Below, in pieces: positions 10,886 to 20,889 of a stretch of DNA of 64,000 nucleotides. The notes beneath the pieces were generated by a model. The model searched no databases and had not been told where the DNA came from. It saw only the letters and a program-made list of their open reading frames with translations. The stretch is from contig NC_091972.1 of the NCBI RefSeq assembly GCF_036711975.1, positions 28,835,001 to 28,899,000 of the forward strand, written 5' to 3'. A program made the position numbers and the translations under genes. Numbering within the stretch: position 1 is the stretch's first letter; each line of letters begins with the position of its first letter. The stretch comes from Onthophagus taurus. Its lineage: Eukaryota > Arthropoda > Insecta > Coleoptera > Scarabaeidae.

Positions 10886-11437
10886 ACTTTAAAAACTCCC
10901 AAAATGTCGTAATATTTACCAAAATTACCCTCATGATGTTTTCACTCCACTCGTCCTAAAATATATTAAAAAAAATCAAATGTTAAACCGATCATCTGCA
11001 ACCTCTCGTAAGGAATAGGAAAAGTAAAAAGAGTAGGAATCTCGAATTCCGTTACTGAATTAAAATTATTTAGTAGATATTAAAGTGATTAAAAAAAAGT
11101 AATAGAATGTTCTTTTGTTTTTAATTTAGTTTATAGTAGATATTAGATTTTCGTTTATGTTCAATGTTACAAAATATGTATGTTTGAAAACAACAATATT
11201 TTATTTTAAAAGACGACAATATCAGAGTGAAAGGTTTTGAAATGAAATGTTTCTTTAATGTTGTTTTGTATTAAAATGTATCTTTTAGAGTAAAAGTTAG
11301 GTTAACTTTTATTAGAAGTAAGAACAAATAAAGCTAAGAGCAATGGGGAGGTTCCATCAAAACTCGTTACTAACCATAGTAGATAAGTAAATAGTATGAA
11401 AGGGAGCAAATCTCTAAATCATTAATTCACTTTACTC
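10886..11437. other. Non-coding AT-rich stretch
   Basis: No gene, RNA or repeat boundary recognised. Confidence 0.4.
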
Positions 11438-11440
11438 TAA

Positions 11441-11801
11441 AGGTGCATACACATCAAACGAACGAATGCCGAACACCGAAAGCGAATTCGACCAATGTGT
11501 AATAGTTAATAGTAATAGTTAATACACAGGCGAATCAAACGTTTGGTTCGCCTTCGCATGCGTTCGCTCCGAGAGCGGTACGGTCATTGAGGTCTTATAT
11601 ATAATTTATATATAATAATAATTTATATAATTATATATAAAACCTCAATGGGTACGGTACATCAAAGAAAATCGGTTTTTGGTGTGGCCGGATTTGTTAT
11701 TCGTGTGCTTAGTGTGTACAAACTTCCAAATGTTGAACAAACGAACAACAAACGTTCGTTGTTCGGAGTTCGCTATTCGTTCGCTTGATATGTATGCACC
11801 T
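11441..11801. mobile_element. 361-bp MITE, PIF/Harbinger-like, with TAA target duplication
   Basis: Left end AGGTGCATACACATCAAACG is mirrored at the right end, and TAA lies on both sides (11438-11440 and 11802-11804). The 3-bp TWA duplication suggests PIF/Harbinger. The second H1 block has a single TAA at the equivalent point (53187-53189) and no MITE. Inside, at 11588-11650, is a very AT-rich hairpin with TTGAGGT/ACCTCAA arms. Confidence 0.8.
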
Positions 11802-13128
11802 TAAACATGCGAGCTGCATTTCGCCCGCGGCATGGCGTAGGCAGTGCAACGCAGTGTCGGTTGCTTGGCGTAGAGCGTAGAGGGAACGCCGCGCCGTATC
11901 TATAGTAATAATAGTAAAAATGGATGATAAAAGTGATCTAATGGTGTAATTTGTTCAATTAATTGAAAATTACCTATGTTTATGCAATCATACTTTACTA
12001 GAATACTCTATCGATCGTAGCGAAAAAGCTTAGTCTGCAATAGGCCCAAAAATGAAATATATTACTTCAATTCGATAAAAATTCCGGGGATATTCTTCCA
12101 AAAAAAAGGCTTGGACATCATCTGTGTTATATTTTTGAACGCGCATTTTTTGAGATAAAATTGATATGTACAGGTGTCCCAAAATTGAGATACCATGCCT
12201 AAGTTGACATTTTTAAATAGGAACCCCATCATTTTTTGTTGCATTTATGGCTTCTACGTAAAATTCTGAGTAATTTTCATGTTACACGATGATGTGTGTA
12301 ATGTGCCATCTTTTTGCTCATGAAATTGTGTAAAACGCATGCAAATTATCGATATAATAGTTTCATATTTTCGGACTCGTATAGGCGTTAAAAAAATCTT
12401 AAATTTTTGAGTCATCATTCTAAATGTATATTCTGTAGGTTTTCTGTGTTAACTATGTCTGTAATTGACAATTCGCCTTTTATTATTAATATTTATTTCG
12501 AAGTATGGTCTCACAATGTTTTGTCGTTTGGAAGTTCTGTTGGAGGTGGCAATGTATTATCGCTTACCAACCAGCAATCAAATGTGGAAACCAGAAAGAA
12601 GCCTCCATCACTATTTCGTCCAGCATATCCGCATTCTATTGTTGTGAACAGACCATAAACATCACAACAGCCAAACAAAATAACTGAATGATAGTTTTTA
12701 TAATTAAAAAATATAATTAACGTTGGTAAAATAAATTTATAAAATTTTATATAAATTCGTTTGCAGAACTTTAGGCGTATAAGAAGCATCATGCACCGAC
12801 GCGATGTTTCCATGTGCAGAAAGCCTAAGTAAATTTAATATTTTTTTAATCTATACGTATAACCCAATATAGACTTCAATTAACTGATTAGTAATTGAAT
12901 TATGTAGTTACTTTGAACAATAAATAGTTTCTATTATATTTTCTAAATTTATTTTCGTTATGGCCCCTATTCTGGGTTATTCCAGAAATAAAATTATTTG
13001 AAATTTTCAATTACCACCGCACAAGTGGTAACTACTGCGAATAGAACTAATTGTAAGATGCATACTGTCGGAGTACATTATGTATAGATTAAAATTATGT
13101 TCGAATTCTTTTTCGTTATACCATTATT

Positions 13129-13144
13129 GGCCCTGAAAAGGGCC
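13129..13144 (-). terminator. Histone 3' stem-loop of H1 (copy 1)
   Basis: On the minus strand GGCCCTTTTCAGGGCC: a 6-bp stem and TTTC loop, 46 bases past the H1 stop. Bound by SLBP and used for U7-dependent cleavage of non-polyadenylated histone mRNA. Confidence 0.95.
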
Positions 13145-13190
13145 CTTGTGTGGCGGCTTGCGAGAAAGCCCTTAATTGTAACTGCAGAGC

Positions 13191-13973
13191 TCATTTTCTC
13201 TTTGGTAAGCTTCTCTTTTTCGTGGACGACGATTTCAATTGTGCAGCACCACCAGCGACTTTCTTGGCGGTTTTAGGTTTCGGCGCTTTCGGCTTTTTCG
13301 TCGGTCCCTTGGTAACTTTTTTAGCTTTTGATTGTGCTTTTCTAACCGTGGTGGTTTTTTTGACTGCGGCAGTAGTAGAGTTGGTTACTTTCTTTTCTCC
13401 GACCGTTGGCGACTTTTTGGCTTTTACCGCAGCCTTCTTTTTGCTTTCAACAACAGGGGAACCGGATACCAGCGTTGTTTTTGCCTTCGCAGCTGAGGAG
13501 GATTTCTTCGTAGAGATAGCTCGAGCTTTGACCGTTTTAGATACGGCGGCGGCAGGTTTCTTTTTAAGGGAGGAAGTCTTTGCTCTGCCTGACTTTTTTG
13601 CAGAGGCCGATGCCACTTTAAACGATCCTGACGCACCTTTACCTTTAGTTTGGACAATAGCGCCTGCAGCGATGGCGGTCTTCAGGAATTTCTTAATAAA
13701 CGGAGCCATCTTCTCAGCGTCAACTTTGTAATTAGAAACCATGTACTTTTTAATAGCTTGAAGCGACGAACCGTTGCGTTCCTGAAGGGTCTTAATCGCA
13801 TTATTCACCATTTCGGATGTAGGTGGATGGGTGGCTTTTGATCGCTGGCTTTTCTTTTTCTTCGTCGACGAATCGGAGGAGGAACCACCGCCGGCAGCTT
13901 CGTTTTTTACGGGTGTAGTGTTTTCCGTTTCGGAAGATACGCGGATCTGTTCCGTTTGTTGTACATCCGTCAT
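13191..13973 (-). CDS. H1: Linker histone H1 (copy 1)
   Basis: Linker histone, 260 aa, binding at the nucleosome dyad and linker DNA. It has an acidic/Ser-rich N-terminal tail, a winged-helix globular domain at ~48-120 ([20 protein letters not shown], ending in a GKGASGSFK stretch) and a long Lys/Ala/Pro C-terminal tail with a [10 protein letters not shown]-type motif. I use the ATG at 13971-13973; seven more in-frame codons upstream begin with TTG and are unlikely. It is intronless, followed by a histone stem-loop. No TATA box is obvious upstream, unlike the core histone genes here. It differs from the copy at 54505-55290 by about a dozen residues, mostly in the tails. Confidence 0.97.
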   Translation of the reverse strand: MTDVQQTEQIRVSSETENTTPVKNEAAGGGSSSDSSTKKKKSQRSKATHPPTSEMVNNAIKTLQERNGSSLQAIKKYMVSNYKVDAEKMAPFIKKFLKTAIAAGAIVQTKGKGASGSFKVASASAKKSGRAKTSSLKKKPAAAVSKTVKARAISTKKSSSAAKAKTTLVSGSPVVESKKKAAVKAKKSPTVGEKKVTNSTTAAVKKTTTVRKAQSKAKKVTKGPTKKPKAPKPKTAKKVAGGAAQLKSSSTKKRSLPKRK

Positions 13974-15139
13974 TGTAGCGACAGTTTGTAGCAAAAATAT
14001 TTCTTACAAAAGCTCACATGCACGAACGTCAACTTCGTACAAATTATTCACAGTTTCCTCAGAAAATTGAACCCAACGTTGAATGTACATACCGAAGCCG
14101 AAAACCATCAAAAGTCGATTTTCCCCCGTTCGCACCGCTGGCATCACAACGGCTGTCTCGTGTTTGCAACTTTCTAGAAAAAGAGCCCGCTTGTGTTGGC
14201 GTCGCGACGTAAATATTCCCGTTAGGTATTTCAGTATAGTGGAAGAAGTTAATTCAACGTCTACGTAAAAATTTTACTTGTGGTGGTACGATTTCGTAGT
14301 GTAGCGACGGTTGAAAGTATAAGATGTCATTGACGTGACCGTCGTCGTAAACTTTAGCGTCGCCGAATTTCGCGCTTATGTAAGAACGAACTGAATTTTC
14401 AAGGAGAATAGCTTTCTTAAACGTTTTAAAACCACCGGGCGTGTAAATTTTATCAATATGTCTAAGCTTTTATCCTTAAAACGAAGACGATGCGATCGGC
14501 AATTCCACATGGGTCACGAGTTTTCTCGTTGTTTCGAACATTATTGCCGACGTCGAGAACGCGAGAAAAGTGGTATGTTGCGTCCCTAATTTAGGGATTA
14601 CGTGTTCGCCTAAACTTGGTATCATGCAAATACCTTCACGTGAGTGAAAAGTGAAATATTCGAGTGTTATTTCCACACCGCCAATATCGGTCCTTACGCA
14701 TTTATTCAAGTCATTCGTTCATTGCAATTAGTTCTTAGGTTAATATGGTCAATATGATACTAATTATGAATATCAAATCTAATTTCTATTATTCTATACA
14801 TAATAGTAGTAGATCACTATGATTCATATGCATATATTTTTCCTTTTACACGCTTTATCATATCTAAGTGTTGAAAACATATTTAGTAGTCCTGGTTAAT
14901 GTTATTAAGTGTTGTGTTTTATATTGATTATGTTTCAGTTTATTGACGAAACTTGTTTTGACCGTTATTAAATAATATCATTTTAATTCAATGGATTATT
15001 TGGAGTTTCTCATTAGACAAGAATGTCAGAAAAGATGACGCAAATACTGCGACATGAGATTTGTCTCGCAAAAATGTGTTGAATACGTTTTAAAATCAAT
15101 TAGGTAACAATATCGATTAAACATGAAGGCGACTTATCT
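13974..15139. other. H1 upstream region and spacer
   Basis: Holds the H1 5' flank, conserved with the second H1 block to ~14690. A frame beginning MSKLLSLK at 14458 is interrupted differently in the two blocks (a 5-base indel), so I do not call it a gene. 14690-15139 is AT-rich with nothing recognisable. Confidence 0.5.
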
Positions 15140-15141
15140 TC

Positions 15142-15200
15142 ATCGTTCTTCTTCATTGCGACTGGCTACTAGAATATCGTCTAGATAGAAAACTACGTTG
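15142..15200 (-). mobile_element. Shard of a gypsy-type reverse transcriptase
   Basis: On the minus strand this reads FNVVFYLDDILVASRNEEER, the RT catalytic box region of Ty3/gypsy elements. The flanks do not continue the RT, so it is a short fossil. Confidence 0.5.
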
Positions 15201-15694
15201 AAATGAACGACCGTTATTACAGTCGTTACAATGTAGAAGCTTTCGGAAATAACTAGGAAATAACTTTCCACCCAACTACCGAATCCACTATCAAGGCTAC
15301 ATAATCGAACACAGCTCCTGCCGCCAACCAGTTCCAATCATTCATATGGAATTATGGCTGTCATCCATAATCCTATTCAACTCTCCTTTACATTCCGTCT
15401 CTCTCTTCTCCTCCCATTCGGACACTCTTGCTGCAGGGTGTTCTCACTCACCAGCTATCCATCCGTCTGTCCTTCATAAACCTATAGACCGCACTACCCT
15501 CCTATAACACCTCCCTTGACCCTTACCACCTTACCCGCTCTCCTCAATCCTGCATCATCTCGAAACTCTCATCCCATTTCCACTATCCCACCCATTTTCT
15601 TCGCCCTCTTAAATACGTTCACAACGCCATTCAACTCTACACTTCTTCTCTTACTCATTATCAACCACTCTACCGTTGTCATATTGCCGTTACA
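15201..15694. other. Pyrimidine-rich spacer
   Basis: Strongly C/T-rich on the plus strand from ~15350 to 15660. Plus-strand readings such as YPTHFLRPLKYVHNAIQLY (about 15585-15640) vaguely resemble the C-terminal tail of non-LTR RT proteins. I do not make that call. Confidence 0.3.
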
Positions 15695-16080
15695 CACCAT
15701 TAAAGGGCAAAACCACGGAGTCGTTAACGAAAAAGGCGAAGATTCAGAAATCGAAACCACCAACTCATCCATCGACATCAGAAATGGTTAACGGCGATAT
15801 TAAGAATCTTGGTGAGTGCGGCGGCTCATCATTGCAAGCAATCAAAAAGTACATAAAAGATTCTTGAAAGCCGCCACCGTTTCGGGTGCTCTTATCCAGA
15901 CCAAGGGCAAGGGAGCGTGGGCGAAATCCTCCACTACAGACAACAAAGAAAAGAGGACAACAACCAAGGCGAAAAGGTCCCCGATTGACGAAAGAAACGA
16001 GATTGGTACGTCACCCAAAGCAACATCAAAAGCGAAAAAGACCCCCAAAGGTCCGACGAAAAAGCCAAAAAAAAATCCTA
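15695..16080 (+). pseudogene. Histone H1 pseudogene, opposite strand to H1
   Basis: Recognisable H1 sequence on the plus strand: KPPTHPSTSEMVNGDIKNLG and [13 protein letters not shown] from the first part of the globular domain. It then jumps, with a frame change at ~15865, to FLKAATVSGALIQTKGKGAW and a Lys-rich tail ending [13 protein letters not shown]. Compared with the functional H1 it lacks the middle of the globular domain (about 15 residues) and most of the C-terminal tail, and it has a stop at the junction (15865-15867). I see no histone stem-loop after it. It is far more diverged than the two functional H1 copies are from each other, so it is either an old copy or a remnant of a different H1 type. 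Confidence 0.85.
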
Positions 16081-16410
16081 GGGCATTTAAACTTTTCAAT
16101 GTGTGCAAAGGCAGTTTACCAGTGATGTGGCGCTCTAACGCTAAAACATGAGTAACTCGCGACGTGTTGTTGTTCTCGATAATGCACCGGCACATTCACC
16201 AGATTTAGGAGCAGAATTTGGGTGGATTGCGGTGACATAAGACTGTCACCTAAGATCACCTCCCTTATACAACCCACGGATCAATTGATGATAGCCAATT
16301 TCAAGAAAGTATATGAAACACATTTATCGAAACAATTTCAAAATTCGAACGAATTCGACCGCATCGTCAGTATTCGGTCGATATTCTAATGAATACATTA
16401 TATTTTTATA
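16081..16410. other. Spacer between H1 pseudogene and mariner element
   Basis: No gene or structured element recognised. Confidence 0.4.
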
Positions 16411-17761
16411 CACAGGTGTCCCGTGACTCGACCGACAAACATATACCATATATTCCGGAGGTTATTACGATCAAAAAATTATATATCAACTATAGGTGAA
16501 TCCCTCTTTATTTCGAAGATATCGACGGTATTAAAAAAATTGACTGTTAGTCTTGACGATTTACCGTTTGACAAATTAATGATTTTTGTGCTGTCTTATT
16601 AATTTAAGCCATTATGTCGCATTTTGCTAATGCAGAATATACTGATACAGTTTTCGTATATGGTTTTTGCAATGGAAATGGACATGCTGCAGCTGCGGAG
16701 CACCTCAGGTGATACCCCGATCGCATTGTGCCTCACCACACAACATTTTCAAACGTTTTTCCTTGCTTGAGAGAGACGGGATTATTCCCACGTCGTTGTA
16801 TAGAAAGAGATGGAGATTGGCACGCTGAAGCAGTTTTAAATGCAGTTGAACGAAGTCCTACCAGTATTCCTAGAATATCTCATACAACGGGAATTCCTCA
16901 AACCAGCGTATGAAGAATTCTGCACTGTGATCGACTTTATCTCAATCGAGTACGGTATTGCCAGTGGTTACAAAATAATTTAGAGGTTATTTCACACGTA
17001 CTTTTTACGGATGAGGCCCAGTTACAAGGAATGGTATTAACAACACATGTAATCTTCTTAATCAATCGTTGCGGCTTGTTAAATAATCATGTTATTGGGC
17101 CGCAGTTTTTTTGAAGGACGTCTTAGTGCAGACCCTTACCTTCACTTTTTGGAAGAAGAATTTCCGAATCACATGGAAGATATTCCTCTAGAAGCTCGTC
17201 GTGGCATGTGGTTCCAGGAAAATGGGGCACCACTACATTTTGGGAGATAAGCCGCACCAGTGACGGTATTTCGTAATGAAAATTTTCCGGAAAGGTAGAT
17301 AGGACGAGGTGGTCCTGTACATTGGCCAACTCGGTCACCTGACTTGTCCCCTCTAAATTTTTCTCTGTAGGGTTGCCTCAAATCTCGTGTGTATAGTTGT
17401 AATCGTAAACCAGATACACGCGAAGATTTGATTGTCAGAATAGTTGAAGCTACTAATTCGCTAAAGAATGAAATGGTCATAATTAACTGGCAACATTCTA
17501 TGACACGAAGGATAGCTGCGAAGGATGTTTAGAAAATGGCGGTTCTCATTTTGAACAGCTACTGTAATTTTGTGTTAATTAGCTACCCATTCATAAATAA
17601 ATAAATGAATAAATTTTCTTTTATCATTTTTATTTTTATTTCGATATCTCCGAAACAAAGAGAAATTCACCTACATATATGTGATATGCCATTTTTTGAT
17701 CGTAATGACCCACGGAGTGTATGGTATAAGTTTGTCGGTCGAGTCACGGAACACTCTGTGA
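16411..17761 (+). mobile_element. Mariner-like element, degenerate
   Basis: The left end (from 16411) CACAGGTGTCCCGTGACTCG is mirrored at the right end (to about 17761), and the inverted similarity runs ~130 bp inward on each side. TA lies at 16409-16410 and 17762-17763. It carries the dead transposase described next. Confidence 0.8.
16614..17532 (+). pseudogene. Mariner-superfamily transposase pseudogene
   Basis: Starts at ATG 16614 (MSHFANAEYTDTVFVYGFC). It continues through the second helix-turn-helix region (FPCLRETGLFPRR, then AVLNAVERSPTSIPRISHTT), the first catalytic block (VLFTDEAQ, about 17005-17030), a second block reading WFQENGAPLHFG (about 17210-17245) and the C-terminal block TRSPDLSPLNFSL (about 17330-17370), ending at TAG 17530-17532. 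At least four in-frame stops and some frameshifts interrupt it. In the second and third catalytic blocks the usual aspartates appear substituted (EN and LN), so the enzyme is dead. Confidence 0.85.
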
Positions 17762-18322
17762 TATGTGTATATTATTTTGATTATAATATTAAAGGACTTC
17801 TGGAAAAGCTACTATAATCAAGCTGTTCTTCTGAAGAATAAGGCTTGGGCCGAGTTCACGAGAAGAACTGTAAACTCTGCGTAGAGGAAACTACTGCCGT
17901 CAGCTATTTCCGATGTATTTCATTTTCCATTAATTCTTATGGGATAATTCGGTTCGGAGTTCGTCTGTTTCCAACTGTACCACCGTAATCGTATTGCAAA
18001 TCAGATACATATCTAACATTACAACCTTCGTTGTGATCATTAATATTTGAATGCATATGGAAGCAAATTAAGTTTAAATTATTTAATTAAATTTATTTCA
18101 TATAAATTAAAAAAGAAATTAATTTTTCTTGGTTAAATCACATCTGAAGTTCACATTGAATTCTTATTTAAAGGCCACCATAAAAATATTACACGCTATT
18201 ACGTTTAGAAACTAGAAAATGTACATTATCCGAAGTCCATACTAAAACAGCATTTTTGCTTTCATAAAATTCACAGACTTAAGAGAGCAAAACGAAAATT
18301 CTTTTTCATAAAACAAGTGATT
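17762..18322. other. Spacer 3' of H3
   Basis: AT-rich spacer. A purine-rich stretch just past the stem-loop on the minus strand (about 18295-18310) is a candidate histone downstream element for U7 pairing. Nothing else recognised. Confidence 0.45.
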
Positions 18323-18338
18323 GGTTCTGAAAAGAACC
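18323..18338 (-). terminator. Histone 3' stem-loop of H3
   Basis: Minus strand GGTTCTTTTCAGAACC, 6-bp stem with TTTC loop, 45 bases past the H3 stop. Confidence 0.95.
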
Positions 18339-18383
18339 GGTCGTGTTGGGAAGGTTTGGTTGATTGATTGTAGATGATGCAAA

Positions 18384-18800
<417 letters not shown>

Positions 18801-18916
18801 TTATTATTAACGGGATACGTACGACGATAAAGAAAGAGGTCAGAGAGATACGTACAATGTAAATCGAACGGTATAGTTTGTCAAAGTAAACTGAGAGTTC
18901 GCTCGGTTGAAGGCTG

Positions 18917-18923
18917 CTTTATA
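18917..18923 (-). promoter_or_regulatory. TATA box for H3
   Basis: TATAAAG on the minus strand, 122 bp upstream of the H3 ATG. A minus-strand CCAAT lies at 18945-18949. Confidence 0.75.
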
Positions 18924-18987
18924 ACGTGTTCGTGACTGTATCGGATTGGTCGAGTCGTAGAATCGGTAGGCGTGTCCATTGCGCTTC

Positions 18988-18995
18988 TATATAAG
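18988..18995 (+). promoter_or_regulatory. TATA box for H4
   Basis: TATATAAG, 94 bp upstream of the H4 ATG, giving a predicted start of transcription near 19020. With the H3 TATA box it forms a compact bidirectional promoter. Confidence 0.75.
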
Positions 18996-19041
18996 GGCGC
19001 GAAAAGTCCCGGAAACGGTAGTCCCTAGTCGATGCTTGTAA

Positions 19042-19401
<360 letters not shown>

Positions 19402-19464
19402 GAAATTTAAATTATGTACCTTTTAATTTTGACGACGATTGTTCTATATACAACATGACCACCC

Positions 19465-19480
19465 GGTTCTTTTCAGAACC
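19465..19480 (+). terminator. Histone 3' stem-loop of H4
   Basis: GGTTCTTTTCAGAACC, 63 bases past the H4 stop, followed by a purine-rich GAAAGATAAAGAA stretch that may be the U7-pairing downstream element. Confidence 0.95.
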
Positions 19481-20693
19481 ACTATATTTATGAAAGATAA
19501 AGAATATTTTCACATACAATCCGGACAATTACGTACATACATATGTATGTGTGTATGTACATGTGTTAGGTTCGTTTCAACCACACTTCAAACTACCAAT
19601 TGACGGCCGCAATCCTGCGCAGTTGAAATGTGCTGCCACGGTCCGACTGAACCGTGGACTGGTCCGCGACGTTTTCTCAAGCGTTCCAACCACAGAATAT
19701 TATGTTATTCTGATTTATGTTCCAACGACCGTCAGACAAGTTCATGTATAGTCGTCCACACCAAGATCCGGAATTACGATACGGCTGTAAAAGACCCTTA
19801 ACAATAGAAGGGGCAATAGTTTTATGATGGTGCACATAAACAAGTCATAAATAAAGAGGTATCTTTTGAATTCACACAAATCGGGCATGGCATAAGCATA
19901 ATTTAGAAGAATCAGATAGTGATTCTGACTAAGTTCGGCCTTTAGGCTTACGTTTTCGATGTTATTAATATTATTATTATATAGTTTACTGACCAATACA
20001 GTTAAGTGTAATGAACTGAAAGAAATTCATTGGTACGTCCCTGACTTTCTAAACTATGCAGGGTTCTCGGTCTCGTCTTAGGTAGAAATGGTTAAGTACC
20101 CTTAACCGCAGAGAAGCGGGGGTCTACAATTTATGGGGTTGTAATTCCGGATCTTTTCCAATTGTACAGCCTGTCTGTTAGTATCTGTTATGTTTACTAT
20201 GAAAGCGTATATTTGGATTATTTTCTATTCTTTTACATGTTTCGGGTATTTTGTTTAACAAATTTTATTTCATATTAAGCATGTTTTATGATAACTTTTA
20301 TAGACAAATTAATCAATAAATATGTAAACACATGCATATCTTTATTTCATTTTTCTACTATTACCGCTATTACGTTTTTTTAGTTCATTATTGTTAAAAA
20401 AATAAGTAAATGAATTTCGTTTAAAATGGTAGGTCGTGTACGCGTACAGGAACGGGGCAAATTTGTACGGTTGTTCGGTTGGAACGAACTTATTTTAACT
20501 ATTATAACTTATGAAAAAACACAATGTTGTTTGTTATATTCTAAACTCGAAGAATCTATGAGTAGGGTGTTCGTTCGTTCTTATACGTAACACGTTAACA
20601 ATATATGACAGAATTAACAATTTGTTTTTGTTACAACGTATATTTTCGGGTGAAATACGCACAACGACTAGAATGTCATTATTTACCATCTAC
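19481..20693. other. H4-H2A spacer, left part
   Basis: No gene. It holds a short palindromic microsatellite (ACATACATATGTATGT, about 19535-19550) and, at about 20060-20165, a segment with weak Pol III A-box- and B-box-like sequences and a GGTTAAG/CTTAACC hairpin. A perfect 16-bp inverted repeat ATTTACCATCTACCTG lies at 20681-20696 and 20761-20776. Confidence 0.4.
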
Positions 20694-20889
20694 CTGAAAA
20701 TGTCGGGTTGAATGGTCCGACGAAAAAAAAAACTTTAACATTCAGATCGACAGGAACAAGCAGGTAGATGGTAAATAAAGGCGCTTTAGTCATTGTACTT
20801 CGAAAACCCGAAAATATGCGTCATAGTATATATCAACAAGTTTAATTTTTACTTATTGGTGTTGTGTGCGTGGATGTGGAAAAAATAAT
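20694..20889 (+). repeat. Left ~195-bp direct repeat flanking the long-TIR element
   Basis: Begins CTGAAAATGTCGGGTTG and ends GGATGTGGAAAAAATAAT directly at the element's left tip. It recurs at 23376-23568 in the same orientation with only a few differences. Far too long for a normal target duplication. Confidence 0.85.

Larger units (their letters stand above)
11802..14690. repeat. H1 block, copy 1 (paralogous to 53187-56043)
   Basis: A ~2.9-kb segment carrying the H1 gene, its 3' flank and ~0.7 kb of 5' flank. It is repeated at 53187-56043 with a few percent divergence and small indels, as expected for adjacent units of a tandem histone repeat. Both copies contain an older insertion-like piece with a CAGGTGTCCC end (about 12170 and 53490), so that piece predates the duplication. 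ORF-like readings in the flanks (12062-12244, 12407-12658) are not kept intact between copies. Confidence 0.85.

Noticed and set aside
12062-12658. Short ORFs 3' of H1, also present at 53380-53977
   Set aside because: Present in both H1 blocks only because the block is duplicated; contain no domain and overlap an old CAGGTGTCCC-type insertion.
13150-13731. 193-codon plus-strand frame, repeated at 54464-55045
   Set aside because: Antisense of the Lys/Ala-rich H1 tail; hydrophobic composition is an artefact of complementing AAR/GCN codons.
13974-13994. Seven-codon N-terminal extension of H1 (and at 55291-55311)
   Set aside because: Begins with TTG; the first ATG gives a normal H1 N-terminus.
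14458-14600. Conserved-looking frame MSKLLSLK... upstream of H1 in both blocks
   Set aside because: The two blocks differ by a 5-base indel within the frame and end differently, so it is not maintained as a protein.
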